Positions 50,975-60,537 are shown, counted from the stretch's first letter. The stretch is DNA of 64,000 nucleotides from Steroidobacteraceae bacterium (GCA_041395505.1 JAWLAG010000001.1:2046001-2110000); one strand, 5' to 3'. Notes: generated by a model not told the origin, from the letters alone. Numbers and translations are program-made.

Positions 50975-51943
50975 TTAGAGTGCAGATTGACTCGCGTCTG
51001 CGCGCTTTGCGTCAGGACTGATGATCAACAAGTCGGCATCGATTCGGTCCAGCAGCTTCTCTGCGGTCCCGCCGATGATCGCTCGGTTGGCGTCGCCTCG
51101 CGATTTTGCGCCGACTATGAAGATGTCGATCCCTGATTGCGCGACGAATTTCGGCAGCACGGCAATTGGGTCGCCATCGATTATCCTTGCGATGTCTCCC
51201 GCAAGTCCAGATCGCCGAATGATCGCCGCCAGACATGCGACCCGCTGCTCCCGCATTTGATCGAATTCCCTTGCGGATTCGTTGACTGCAGCGGGTGCGG
51301 TAGCGGCGAGATCCAGCGCCATGAACAAGGTATCCGGGGAAGGAATCACGTGGATGGCCAGGACCTCGGCCGTAAATTTCGAACGCAAGAGCGTGAGCGC
51401 AGCGAGCAACTCACGATCGACGGAATCATCCGGGTCCGAGGGATGACCGGGATCCAGAGCCGCGGCCACGCGCATGGTCGTTGCGTTCCATGGCCTATCG
51501 TGCGTCAACAGCAGCGGCACCGGACATCGGCGTATCAATTGCCAGTCTGCGTTACTGAAAAGGCGCCGACGAATTGCAGGCACGTGGGCAGCGCGCTTCA
51601 TTATGAGGTCGGCGTGGTAATCGCTCGCCGCGCGCGCGATTGCATCCGCCAGTGACCAACCCGCTTCACAACGCACATCGACTGTTACATCCACACTCGC
51701 GCGCCGCAGCGGTTCAACCAGGCGTTCCAGACGCTCAGTATGCAGGTTGCGGTAGTTGTCGGCTGCCCTTTGAAAACTGGGCGCATCGAGATAGCGGCGC
51801 GCCTGCGGAAGCGAGACGCTGTCGCAGCAACACACCTTCACCGCAGCGTCGAGACCGCGGGCAAGGCGGACCGCCTTTGCCATCAGCGCGCTGTTATCTT
51901 CGCCCGGATCGACGGCGACCAGGATTCGCCGGATCTGCTGCAT
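50975..51943 (-). CDS. Tandem universal stress protein, UspE-like
   Basis: 322 residues from ATG 51943, chosen over the TTG 15 bases earlier because GGAGG lies at good distance before it. Two Usp domains: MQQIRRILVAVDPGEDNSAL to about residue 150, then VAAALDPGHPSDPDDSVDRE to the end. The second half ends with FIVGAKSRGDANRAIIGGTA-type glycines that resemble an ATP-binding loop. The arrangement is like UspE, involved in stress survival and motility. It is followed by the PolX-like gene 6 bases away. Confidence 0.87.
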   Translation of the reverse strand: MQQIRRILVAVDPGEDNSALMAKAVRLARGLDAAVKVCCCDSVSLPQARRYLDAPSFQRAADNYRNLHTERLERLVEPLRRASVDVTVDVRCEAGWSLADAIARAASDYHADLIMKRAAHVPAIRRRLFSNADWQLIRRCPVPLLLTHDRPWNATTMRVAAALDPGHPSDPDDSVDRELLAALTLLRSKFTAEVLAIHVIPSPDTLFMALDLAATAPAAVNESAREFDQMREQRVACLAAIIRRSGLAGDIARIIDGDPIAVLPKFVAQSGIDIFIVGAKSRGDANRAIIGGTAEKLLDRIDADLLIISPDAKRADASQSAL

Positions 51944-52009
51944 AGGGCATACCTCCAACCGTCAATGCAGCATAGTGAGATCAGGCCAATCGACTACCGT
52001 GGGATATAC

Positions 52010-53749
52010 CTAGATCCGGACGCGACTACCGATTTCCAACAGGTTTCTGTCCGGCACCCCATAAAAGGCGGTCGCGTGGCGGGCATTTCGCAACATGAAC
52101 GCGAACAGGCGCTTCTGCCAACCTGACATCCCCGATCGCCCAAATGCGACCGAAGTGACACCTACGAAATACACGCTCGAGGCGAGATCGCAACTTACGC
52201 CCTGACGCTCGGCAGCATAGACAATGTCAGCTACCGTGGGTCGCTCCATGAAGCCATAGTGGGAGGTGATCCGGGTAATACCCGGCAGCAGATGCGTAAT
52301 CTCCATCCGTCGCCGGTCATCGACGCGCGGAGACTCCTCGGTAACGATAGTCAGCAGAATCACATTGCGGTGAATTGCGCCGAATTGCTCGATATTGCGC
52401 CAGAGACTACGTGGAACGCCCCGTGCGCTTGCGGACAAGTAAATGGCCGTGCCATCGATCAGTGCAGGCTTGGCGCGCAGCAGCTCCTGCTGCAGCTCCC
52501 GAACGCTGTGCTCGTCGCGTTGCAACTGCTTGCGTAACACCGCGACGCCCCGCGTCCAGGACAACATGGCTGCGAACGCGGCGGCGGCCAGTGCGAGCGG
52601 TACCCAACCACCGCCCGAAAGCTTGCCGGCGTTCGCCATCACGAACATCGCATCGATCAAAAGTGCCGCCAGCATGACCGGCAAGATGATGCTGGCCCAT
52701 CGGATCCGGCCCGCCCAGAGCCACAGCATGACCAACACTGCATCGATCAACATCGCAAGCGATATTGCAATTCCGTAAGCGCCCGCGAGCGCATTGGAGC
52801 TCGCGAATCCAATCACTAGTGCGCTGGTCGCAAGCCACAGCAGCAGGTTGAAAAATGGCAGATAGACCTGGCCCATAGTCTGTTCGGATGAGTGCCGTAC
52901 CTCAAGGCGCGGCAATCTCCCAAGCCGTATCGCCTGGTAGGAAACCGAGAAGACGCCGGATATGACGGCTTGGGAGGCGATGACCGAGGCGACGGCCGCC
53001 AGTACGACCATCCCGCCAAGCAGAGGCTCCGGCACCAACATGAAAAAAGGTTTGACAGCGGCGGCCGGGTTGGCCAATACCAAGGCACCCTGCCCGAGAT
53101 AATTCAATATCAGTGCCGGTAACACCAGGCAGTACCACGCAAGTCGTATCGGCGTCCTTCCGAAATGACCGAGATCCGCAAACAGCGCCTCGCCGCCGGT
53201 CACGGCGAGGAATACGGCCCCCAGAACGGGCAGCGCGACACTTGAATGCGACTCGAGGAAACGCAGCGCGTGGACTGGATTGAGCGCCCTCAAAATTGTC
53301 GGCACCTGCACGATCATGCGAATACCGAGCGCAGCCAGCGCCAGGAACCAGATCACCATGATGGGACCGAAGCTTCGACCGATGCGCTCAGTGCCGCGTG
53401 GCTGTGCGGCAAACAGCACTGCAATGATCAGCAACGCGATAATGACGAGGTGCCTTGGTGAATCCACATGATTGACGCTGAGCCCCTCGACCGCACTCAA
53501 CACCGTAATTGCCGGTGTTATCGCACCATCGGCAAAGAACAATGCGGCGCCCAACATGCCAAGGTACAGGATTGCGCGTCGTCCGCGCGGAAGGTCCAGT
53601 GCCGAGACCAGAGTCGAAAGCGCCAGCACGCCACCTTCCCCCCGATTGTCGGCGCGCAGAACGATACTCAGGTATTTGATGCAGATGACGGCAACAATCG
53701 ACCAGACGATGAGCGAAAGAATTCCGAGTACGGCTTCGGGCCTCGACAT
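52010..53749 (-). CDS. kup: KUP-family potassium uptake protein (start uncertain)
   Basis: 579 residues from the first ATG, with about twelve membrane helices and the KUP signature KYLSIVLRADNRGEGGVLAL; LFADLGHFGRTPIRLAW and ADGAITPAITVLSAVEGL also fit. Kup co-transports potassium and protons. In-frame sequence before the ATG encodes the missing first helix (LAIAALGVVFGDIGTSPLYA), so the true protein starts about 40 codons earlier, near 53869, inside the reductase gene. No ATG, GTG or TTG exists there; ATC at 53869-53867, with a GGTGAGAG about ten bases before it, is a candidate. Length would then be about 619, the normal size. Confidence 0.9.
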   Translation of the reverse strand: MSRPEAVLGILSLIVWSIVAVICIKYLSIVLRADNRGEGGVLALSTLVSALDLPRGRRAILYLGMLGAALFFADGAITPAITVLSAVEGLSVNHVDSPRHLVIIALLIIAVLFAAQPRGTERIGRSFGPIMVIWFLALAALGIRMIVQVPTILRALNPVHALRFLESHSSVALPVLGAVFLAVTGGEALFADLGHFGRTPIRLAWYCLVLPALILNYLGQGALVLANPAAAVKPFFMLVPEPLLGGMVVLAAVASVIASQAVISGVFSVSYQAIRLGRLPRLEVRHSSEQTMGQVYLPFFNLLLWLATSALVIGFASSNALAGAYGIAISLAMLIDAVLVMLWLWAGRIRWASIILPVMLAALLIDAMFVMANAGKLSGGGWVPLALAAAAFAAMLSWTRGVAVLRKQLQRDEHSVRELQQELLRAKPALIDGTAIYLSASARGVPRSLWRNIEQFGAIHRNVILLTIVTEESPRVDDRRRMEITHLLPGITRITSHYGFMERPTVADIVYAAERQGVSCDLASSVYFVGVTSVAFGRSGMSGWQKRLFAFMLRNARHATAFYGVPDRNLLEIGSRVRI

Positions 53750-53858
53750 TCCTGGCGAAACATCGAGGCAGGCCTGACGCGCGTAGAGTGGACTCGTGCC
53801 GATGTCGCCGAATACGACGCCGAGTGCGGCAATGGCGAGACCGCGGCGACCGGAATGC

Positions 53859-54872
53859 TCAGAGTCGATGCGGGCCCACTCTCACCAGGGCCTTGCCAAA
53901 ATTCTCACCGCGCATGAGGCGACAGAATGCCTCTGGGGCCGAAGCGAGCCCTTCGCTGACATCTTCACGGTACTTGAACGTGCCCTTGCGGATCGCACCG
54001 CCAACCACTTTCAGCAGGTGCGGCTGCCTCGCCAGATGATCGTAGACCACCAACCCCTTGACCGTGGCGCGTGCGCCGACGACTGGCCCCAGGAAGGGTC
54101 CAGGCGGTGGTTTGTCCAGACTGTATGCCTCGATCATGCCGCACAGGATTATGCGCGCACCAATGGCGAGTCGTCCCAGAACCGCCGCGAGCGTATCGCC
54201 GCCCACATTGTCAAAATAGACATCGATACCGTCCGGACAGGCATTGCGCAGACCGCCCGTCAGGTCGCCGTCACGGTAATTGATGCAATCATCAAAACCA
54301 AGTTCCTCCACGGCATAGCGGCATTTCGCCGTACTGCCTGCAATGCCAACGACTCGCGCTCCCATCATGCGCGCAACCTGACCCGCCGTTGACCCGACCG
54401 GTCCGGTACAAGCCGATACGACAAAAGTCTCGCCTGGTCGCGGCTGCCCGAGCTCGACTGTCCCCGCGTAGCCGGTCAACCCTGGCATGCCAAGGACGCC
54501 GAGCCACGCGGACAGGGGTGCAATCTGCGGGTCGAGCTTTCGCACCCCCTGCCCCGATGAGAGCGCATAGTCCTGCCAACCGTTGCGTACCGCAATGTAA
54601 TCGCCGATCAGGAAATCCGGGTTGCGAGATTCGACGATCTGCGCAACAGTCTCGCCGACCATGACCTCACCGGGGCTGAGCCGATCCTGGTAGATCTGGC
54701 TGTTCTTCATTACGTTGCGATAATACGGATCGAGCGACAGGTAGATCGTTCGCGAAAGAAATTGTCCCGGGCCGGGTCGCGGCACCGGTATGCTATCGAG
54801 GTCGAAATCATCCGCCACAGGCAACCCCCGTGGCGAACGCTTGAACAATACCCGGTTATTGCGCTCCGTCAC
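53859..54872 (-). CDS. NADP-dependent MDR reductase (leukotriene B4 12-hydroxydehydrogenase/CurA type)
   Basis: 337 residues of the medium-chain dehydrogenase/reductase family without catalytic zinc ligands. N-terminal VPRPGPGQFLSRTIYLSLDP, then LGMPGLTGYAGTVELGQPRP, GPVGSTAGQVARMMGARVVG (NADP binding) and YFDNVGGDTLAAVLGRL. Such enzymes reduce the double bond of enones. The end overlaps the apparent kup start, and 15 bases separate it from the peroxiredoxin gene. It may detoxify reactive carbonyls made from lipid peroxides, but this is inference. Confidence 0.88.
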   Translation of the reverse strand: MTERNNRVLFKRSPRGLPVADDFDLDSIPVPRPGPGQFLSRTIYLSLDPYYRNVMKNSQIYQDRLSPGEVMVGETVAQIVESRNPDFLIGDYIAVRNGWQDYALSSGQGVRKLDPQIAPLSAWLGVLGMPGLTGYAGTVELGQPRPGETFVVSACTGPVGSTAGQVARMMGARVVGIAGSTAKCRYAVEELGFDDCINYRDGDLTGGLRNACPDGIDVYFDNVGGDTLAAVLGRLAIGARIILCGMIEAYSLDKPPPGPFLGPVVGARATVKGLVVYDHLARQPHLLKVVGGAIRKGTFKYREDVSEGLASAPEAFCRLMRGENFGKALVRVGPHRL

Positions 54873-54887
54873 GAGCCTCTGCCCGCC

Positions 54888-55370
54888 CTACACCTTGGTG
54901 AGGATATTCTCGGCTGATGACACCTTGAATTCCCCAGGCCCTTCCACCTCGACCGCAATCGCAACGCCGTCCTTCGCGACGATTGCGAATCTCTGGCCGC
55001 GCATGCCCATGCCAAACCCGCGAGCGTCGAGCTCGAGCCCGAGCGCCCGCGTATAGTCTCCGTTACCGTCGGCGAGCATCGTGACCTTGCCATCGGCTCC
55101 AGCCGATTTGCCCCAGGCGCCCATTACGAATGCATCATTGACTGCAAGACAGGCGATGGTATCGACGCCCTTTGCTCGCAGCGCGGCGTCGTTCTGCACG
55201 AATCCCGGCAGGTGTTTCGCGCTGCAGGTCGGCGTGAAAGCCCCGGGAACGGAAAACAGCACGACCTTCTTTCCCTTGAACAACTGCTCGGACGTCAGAT
55301 CCTTCGGGCCCTCGGCGGTCATCACCTTGAAGCTGCCTGCGGGCATTTTGTCGCCAACCTTGATTGTCAT
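54888..55370 (-). CDS. Peroxiredoxin of the Prx5/AHP5 group
   Basis: 160 residues. The peroxidatic cysteine is C49 in SVPGAFTPTCSAKHLPGF, and a second cysteine near residue 74 (IACLAVND) may be the resolving one. GWGKSAGADGKV-like and GFGMGMRGQRFAIV blocks fit atypical Prx5 proteins, which reduce peroxides with thiol donors. It is cytoplasmic and sits at the end of the amidohydrolase cluster, 42 bases from it. Confidence 0.93.
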   Translation of the reverse strand: MTIKVGDKMPAGSFKVMTAEGPKDLTSEQLFKGKKVVLFSVPGAFTPTCSAKHLPGFVQNDAALRAKGVDTIACLAVNDAFVMGAWGKSAGADGKVTMLADGNGDYTRALGLELDARGFGMGMRGQRFAIVAKDGVAIAVEVEGPGEFKVSSAENILTKV

Positions 55371-55412
55371 GGTGAAATACTCCTGCTGATTCGGTTAGTT
55401 GGGTTGGTTGGG

Positions 55413-56960
55413 TCAGGTAACGGCGCCGTACGGCCGATGCAGATAGCGGCCCTTTGGCTTGCCAATTACTTTGCCGTTTTCGTAAATGGTCTGTCCGCGC
55501 AGCATGGTACGGGTAATCGATGCCGACATCTGCATTCCTTCGAACACTGAATATCCCTGCGATGACTCCGACATTGCCCCACTTGCCGTGAAACTCTTGT
55601 TTGGATCAACGAACACAAGATCCGCATCGTAACCCGCCGCGATATCGCCTTTGCCGTGCAGGCCGAAGCGCCGCGCCGGATTCCAGGAGGTAAGCTCCGC
55701 CATGCGATTATACGACAAGCCGCGCGGCTTGCCTTCCGTAATCAGAGCGGGCAGGAGGAATTCGGTTCCTCCAAATCCGGACTTGGCGACGAATACATCG
55801 CGCTCGCCGCTGTCGCCGAGCTTCGCTTCCGTACGGCAGCAGGCGTGGTCACTGCACACCCAGTCGAGCTTTCCATCGAGCAGTGCCTGCCAGAGATACT
55901 CGACGTCCTCACGCGAGCGAATGGGCGGATTGACTTTGGCACGAGACCCCACCGGTGTGTCGTAATCGAGCACGAGATGGCCGATGGTGACTTCGCGACG
56001 AAAGTCGACGCGAGGGAACGCCTTGGCCATCTTGAGCGCGGCCTCGACTGCCTTGCGCGACGTCAAATGCAGCAGATTGATGTTCAGGCAGCTGGTCTCG
56101 TGTGCCAGATAGGACGCTATCGTTATCGCCAGGCCTTCCGAATGCGGCGGGCGGGCGGCGCTATATGCGCGCAGCCCGGTAAGAGGCGCGCAATGCTGGC
56201 ACTGCGGGTCGTCGGTCTCGCCAGTGAGATAGGTGGAAAGATCCGTCTTGCGTGCGCCGCTTTCCACCATCCTCGTGTAGGCATTGAGTATGTCAGCCAG
56301 CTCGCAGTGCAATGACAGCGAGATACTGTCCTTGATTGACGGATGACGTTCCATCGCACGCTGCACGCCGCGCATGACGAACTCGAAGTGGGCGATGTCG
56401 TATTTTTCATCCTTGCCTATCATCAGGAATTCGTGCTGCGAATTCGATGCGCCGTGCAAGCCATAGCCACCGTAGAACATGAAGATCTTGAACGAGGTGA
56501 CGCCATACTTTTCGATGAGCATGTCGATTTCACCGATATGCGTCCGATCGAGCGGCGCAAGGTGATAGGCGTAATCGACATAGAACCGGTCCCGCGAGAT
56601 ATCGAGAACCTCCGGGTAGACTTCCGCATACGGACCGCCGCGTTGCATGTAGTAGCCGCCCGTGCGCATGTAGTTGAGACTTGACGTCACGCCACCCTGT
56701 GCCGCGGCCCGCGACTCGCTCAACGCATCTTCGGCAAGCGGCGAATAGATTCCGCAATGCATGTGCGGATCGACGAGTCCCGGAAATACCAACTGATCGA
56801 GGGCGTCCATGGAGTCGCGGGCGCTGCGGGCCGGGATGCCTTTGCCCATCTTCGCAATCTTGCCGTCACTGACGGCGATATCCACGCGTTGCACACTGGT
56901 GCGATTGGGTCGCACGACTCGCGCGTTCCTGATCAACAGGTCGTATTTCTTGTCGGACAT
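55413..56960 (-). CDS. Cyclic amidohydrolase, dihydropyrimidinase/hydantoinase-like
   Basis: 515 residues, full TIM-barrel amidohydrolase. Metal ligands: H66 and H68 in DPHMHCG, K158 in TSFKIFMFYGG (carboxylated lysine), H218 in LSLHCELAD, H298 in INLLHLTSRK, and the Asp in WVCSDHACC. Such enzymes hydrolyse cyclic amides such as dihydropyrimidines, hydantoins or phthalimide-like imides. The substrate here is unknown; no carbamoylase or carbamoyltransferase gene follows. The tight run with an MFS carrier, a GntR regulator, an SDR and UbiD suggests a dedicated catabolic pathway. Confidence 0.88.
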   Translation of the reverse strand: MSDKKYDLLIRNARVVRPNRTSVQRVDIAVSDGKIAKMGKGIPARSARDSMDALDQLVFPGLVDPHMHCGIYSPLAEDALSESRAAAQGGVTSSLNYMRTGGYYMQRGGPYAEVYPEVLDISRDRFYVDYAYHLAPLDRTHIGEIDMLIEKYGVTSFKIFMFYGGYGLHGASNSQHEFLMIGKDEKYDIAHFEFVMRGVQRAMERHPSIKDSISLSLHCELADILNAYTRMVESGARKTDLSTYLTGETDDPQCQHCAPLTGLRAYSAARPPHSEGLAITIASYLAHETSCLNINLLHLTSRKAVEAALKMAKAFPRVDFRREVTIGHLVLDYDTPVGSRAKVNPPIRSREDVEYLWQALLDGKLDWVCSDHACCRTEAKLGDSGERDVFVAKSGFGGTEFLLPALITEGKPRGLSYNRMAELTSWNPARRFGLHGKGDIAAGYDADLVFVDPNKSFTASGAMSESSQGYSVFEGMQMSASITRTMLRGQTIYENGKVIGKPKGRYLHRPYGAVT

Positions 56961-56972
56961 GAACTTACTCCA

Positions 56973-58289
56973 TCAGTGTGCTTTCGCCTTGTCGGCAGCC
57001 GCAGGCGAAAGTTCCAGCGGCTCGACGCGACGTATGAACAGGGAAATCATCAAAGCCTGGGCGATACAGATCAGCGATGACAGGACAAACACGACATTGT
57101 AGCCGGTCTTGTCGATCAGAACGCCGAACACGGACTGGAAGAGAGCTGCGCCAAACGCGCCCGCGGCGCCCGACAGACCCCAGATTTTCGCTACATGCTC
57201 CGCCGGGTAGATATCCGCGGCCAACGGAAACAAGGAACTCGTTTTGACCTGTATTCCGAAAATGGCCACAGCGGCGAGTAGCAGGGCCACGGGCGCGCTG
57301 GATACCGTTGCCACAGGCCAGGCGCAAAGCGTGGTCAGGCAGCCCGCCCAGATGAGACTCTTGCGCGATCGATCAACGCTGACGCCACGTCGAATCAACT
57401 TCTGCCCGAGCCACCCGCCACTGAGGCTGCCGAGATCCGCGCAAACGAACGGCAGTGCCGCGGCGAACGCAACATTCAGCAGCGTGAATCCGCGCTCCGA
57501 TTGAAGATAAAGGGGCAACCAGAAGGCAAAGAAATAAAACGCCCCATCGCCTATGAAGCGTGACAGCACGAGCCCCCATGTCTGCCGGAAGCGAAAGTAA
57601 TGCCCGAGCATCGCGATCTGCTGAGCCAATCCGCCGGTTCCCGCCGCTACGGAGACCCGGTCGCGCAAAGCCAATTCGCGCTCCGCGCTGGAAATTTGCG
57701 GATGATTTTCAGGCAGGTGATAACGTCGCCACCAGACTCCCACCCATAGAAGCCCCGCGACCCCTGGCACCAGGAAGGCCGCTTGCCATCCGAAGTAATG
57801 AGTCAATGTGCCGGCGAGTGGCGGTGCGAGTATCAAACCCAAGCCCGTTCCAGCGACCACCAGACCAGTCGCCATGCTTCGCTCCGCGCGGGGGAACCAC
57901 TCCGCAATCGCCTTGAACGCTGCCGGGAAATTCGCGCCCTCGGTGACACCCAGCAGCACCCTGGCGAGCAGCAAGCCCGCGAAACCGGCGCTGGCCGCGT
58001 GACCTATGGCTGCGAAACTCCACAGTATCACTGCCCAGGCGAGTGCACGCCGCGTGCCAACGCGATCGACGACAATGCCAGAGAGCAACTGGCCGAGGGC
58101 ATAGGCCATCAGGAACCCCGAACCGAGCAGCCCATAGTCAGTGTTGCTGAGCGCGAAACCGCTCTTCAAGGTTGCGGCCGTCACCGACATCGCCTGGCGG
58201 TCGATACTGCCTACCGCCGTAACCAGCATGAGCAGCACGGCGATCTGCCAGCGACGTTGCTGCCACCACTTCGGCTGCGCCGGGGACAT
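56973..58289 (-). CDS. MFS transporter, anion:cation symporter (ACS) type
   Basis: 438 residues, twelve helices. The signature GVTEGANFPAAFKAIAEWFP and DRQAMSVTAATLKSGFALSN with LSGIVVDRVGTRRALAWA match the ACS family of organic-anion importers (hexuronate, glucarate, phthalate carriers). It probably imports the carboxylated compound broken down by the neighbouring enzymes. The ATG overlaps the GntR gene stop by one base (TGATG), and 12 bases separate it from the amidohydrolase gene. Confidence 0.88.
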   Translation of the reverse strand: MSPAQPKWWQQRRWQIAVLLMLVTAVGSIDRQAMSVTAATLKSGFALSNTDYGLLGSGFLMAYALGQLLSGIVVDRVGTRRALAWAVILWSFAAIGHAASAGFAGLLLARVLLGVTEGANFPAAFKAIAEWFPRAERSMATGLVVAGTGLGLILAPPLAGTLTHYFGWQAAFLVPGVAGLLWVGVWWRRYHLPENHPQISSAERELALRDRVSVAAGTGGLAQQIAMLGHYFRFRQTWGLVLSRFIGDGAFYFFAFWLPLYLQSERGFTLLNVAFAAALPFVCADLGSLSGGWLGQKLIRRGVSVDRSRKSLIWAGCLTTLCAWPVATVSSAPVALLLAAVAIFGIQVKTSSLFPLAADIYPAEHVAKIWGLSGAAGAFGAALFQSVFGVLIDKTGYNVVFVLSSLICIAQALMISLFIRRVEPLELSPAAADKAKAH

Positions 58290-59104
58290 CAGCTGTGCGC
58301 CCCGCGCGACACCTGCGAGGCCACACCGGCGAGGTGCATGCGGTACTGGTAGGCATCAGCCCGATACAGGGCCACGACGCGCTCGAGCGGTCTGCGTCGC
58401 GCGCCAAATACCACGCGCGTAATGCGCAGCAGCGGCGCACCGACCTCGAGGTGCAAAGCGCGCGCCGCCTCGACCGACGCGAGCGTTGCACCGACGAACT
58501 GGTCCGCCTCCATCGGCTCGATGCCGGCCAAAGGCAGCTGCTCGAGCAGTGGACGGTTCGATGCGCCTTGCGCCGGCAAACGCATCGCGACGGACATCGG
58601 CGTGAAAGTCGTGATCCAGGCCAGGCGTACGCCATTCAGCATGCGCACATGGCGGTTGCGCACGACCCTCGCATCGTCAGCGAGCTCGAGCGCCGCGCGC
58701 GTTTCGTCATCCGCTGCCATTACGGTCGATTGCACATCGGCAACTTCCGTCGTCGAACCGAGATCCGCCACCTGGCGAATGGTCTCGGCCAGGTCCAGGC
58801 GTACCGCGCCGCGCGCCGCGGACATGTCGACAAATGTGCCGCGGCCCTGCTGGCGAATCAGCCAGCCCTCTTTGACAAGCTGATCGATAGCGCGCCTGAT
58901 GGTGATTCGCGAGACCGAGAACAATTTGCAAAGGTCCGGCTCGGTTGGAATCTGCTGCCCGGGCGCATAGGTCGAATCGCGAACCCAGGCCCTGAGCGTC
59001 ACGTAAACACGAAAATAGCGCGGTGATGCGTCGTAGCGAAATCCTCCCCGGCCGCGTCGTGGCGATACTTCCGCAACAGGCGGCTTGCGCTTCGAACTCG
59101 CCAT
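58289..59104 (-). CDS. GntR-family regulator, HutC/UTRA type
   Basis: 271 residues from the ATG of MASSKRKPPVAE; an earlier frame opening inside the SDR gene is less likely. It has an N-terminal winged helix (YVTLRAWVRDSTYAPGQQIP, then LFSVSRITIRRAIDQLVKEG) and a C-terminal UTRA ligand domain (VVRNRHVRMLNGVRLAWITT to RTRVVF-type strands, LRITRVVFGARRRP). Such repressors respond to the substrate of the operon. A palindrome in the ubiD promoter (61998-62012) is a possible target. Confidence 0.88.
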   Translation of the reverse strand: MASSKRKPPVAEVSPRRGRGGFRYDASPRYFRVYVTLRAWVRDSTYAPGQQIPTEPDLCKLFSVSRITIRRAIDQLVKEGWLIRQQGRGTFVDMSAARGAVRLDLAETIRQVADLGSTTEVADVQSTVMAADDETRAALELADDARVVRNRHVRMLNGVRLAWITTFTPMSVAMRLPAQGASNRPLLEQLPLAGIEPMEADQFVGATLASVEAARALHLEVGAPLLRITRVVFGARRRPLERVVALYRADAYQYRMHLAGVASQVSRGAHS

Positions 59105-59108
59105 CCGC

Positions 59109-59840
59109 TCAGTCCAGCACAACGCCGCCGCTGACATTCAGGACGCTGCCGGTGACAAACCCAGCCCGCTCATCGAGCAGATATTGCACGGCCCACGCCA
59201 CTTCTACGTCGCGACCTAAGCGCCCGAGCGGAACGCGAGCCACCACGTCCTGCCTCTGCTTCGCATCCAGCCGATGCAGCATCGGCGTATCGACAGGCCC
59301 CGGGGCGATGGCGTTGACACGAATGCCTTCCGGCGCCCACTCGCGAGACAGGTAACGCATGAGGTTGATCAGGCCCGCTTTGGCGACGGCATAGGCGGGG
59401 CCCGATACGGCGCTACCACCATTGCGGCCATTGCTCGAGGACAGAAATGTCAACGTGCCGCGGCTTGCGGCGAGTGGCGCGTGGACGGATTGCGCAAGAT
59501 AGAAACCGGAGTCCAGGTTCACCGCGAGCAGATCGCGCCATTGTGCGACCGAAATATCGTCCATGGGCCCGGCGCCCGTCCGCCCTGCCAGGTGTACGAC
59601 GTGATCTATCCTTGAAAATTGCCTGAGGCACCGGGCGACGCTGGCAGCAATGGCTTGGTGATCGCGAACATCGAGGGTCGCCTGGGACATGCCGGCATCG
59701 CCGCATGGTAGATCCGCGAGCGCCAGATCTGTTGCAAATATCCGCATGTCGCGCGCGCGCAGAGCCGTGACGACCGCCCGACCGATGCCCCCAGCCGCGC
59801 CGGTCAGGAAAACGACCGGTCCGGAGGAATCAGGCGGCAT
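59109..59840 (-). CDS. Short-chain dehydrogenase/reductase
   Basis: 243 residues from the ATG of MPPDSSGPVVFLTGAAGGIG; the upstream frame is a shadow. NAD(P) site TGAAGGIGRAVVTAL, the HLAGRT variant of the NNAG block, catalytic Ser in LSSSNGRNGG, Tyr-Lys in GPAYAVAKAGLIN, and the C-terminal GFVTGSVLNVSGGVVLD. The D at the end of the second strand (ATDLAL) suggests NAD preference. It overlaps the diiron-protein gene by 11 bases and probably oxidises or reduces a pathway alcohol or ketone. Confidence 0.88.
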   Translation of the reverse strand: MPPDSSGPVVFLTGAAGGIGRAVVTALRARDMRIFATDLALADLPCGDAGMSQATLDVRDHQAIAASVARCLRQFSRIDHVVHLAGRTGAGPMDDISVAQWRDLLAVNLDSGFYLAQSVHAPLAASRGTLTFLSSSNGRNGGSAVSGPAYAVAKAGLINLMRYLSREWAPEGIRVNAIAPGPVDTPMLHRLDAKQRQDVVARVPLGRLGRDVEVAWAVQYLLDERAGFVTGSVLNVSGGVVLD

Positions 59841-60537
59841 TCTCGAGGACGACGCAATCGTAGATATCGTCGAGCATCGCAAACCGCATCGATGCAGAGG
59901 CCTGTACGGCGGCGATCGCCATTTGCTGCAACTGCGCGCTGGTGGCATAGCGATGCGTCAACTCGAGCCCCACATGTGCATGCTCGGTGTCACCCTCGAT
60001 ATGCACATGGAAGAACTCAAGGTCGTCGTCGGAAAAATTCATCTTGCGCATCGCCGAGACATATTTCGGGTACAGCGTAGGAAGTTGGCCCTCGAGCGCC
60101 ACCATGATGCCGGCGCATGCCTCGGCCAGGTGCCGGATCGTCGACAATTCCCAGATCCATGCGCGCATGCCCCGGGTCGCCGGCAGAACCATGCCGCGCT
60201 CCTCGGCACTTTCGATGTCCGTCGTCTCGACGCCGCAGGCACGGGCGAATTTCTTCAGGAGATCAGGGTGGCGCTTGCCTGGTGCACCGGGCATTTCTTC
60301 GCCCAACAGATTCTCGAGCAAGTGCTGGCGTGCATCGAGGTCGGGCAGGCGGGCAAATAATTGCCCGAATTGCTGCGGTACGACGTCGATGTAATGGAAA
60401 TGCTGGATTGCCCACTGCCCGAGCTGCTTGCGACTGAGCTTGCCGTCCGCCCAGGCCTTGCTGATTGGGTGTCCTCCGCCGTGGCGCGGTTGCCTGGCCG
60501 CCTCCAGCGACTCGAAGAATCGTTGTTTGTCTAACAT
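59830..60537 (-). CDS. PqqC/CADD-like heme-oxygenase-type diiron protein
   Basis: 235 residues, all-helical. The HDO ligand pattern is visible: EE at 80-81 and H90 (GEEMPGAPGKRH), E149 (MVALEGQLP), and the spaced H179-D183-H186 (HVHIEGDTEH). These match Glu-His and Glu-His-Asp-His positions known from CADD, UndA and BesC-type enzymes, with three extra residues between the first Glu and His. Such proteins use Fe2 and oxygen for oxidative cleavage or amine and acid transformations. Position between UbiD and SDR genes, 10 bases after ubiD, implies a pathway step. PqqC itself is unlikely because no pqq genes are present. Confidence 0.8.
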   Translation of the reverse strand: MLDKQRFFESLEAARQPRHGGGHPISKAWADGKLSRKQLGQWAIQHFHYIDVVPQQFGQLFARLPDLDARQHLLENLLGEEMPGAPGKRHPDLLKKFARACGVETTDIESAEERGMVLPATRGMRAWIWELSTIRHLAEACAGIMVALEGQLPTLYPKYVSAMRKMNFSDDDLEFFHVHIEGDTEHAHVGLELTHRYATSAQLQQMAIAAVQASASMRFAMLDDIYDCVVLENAA

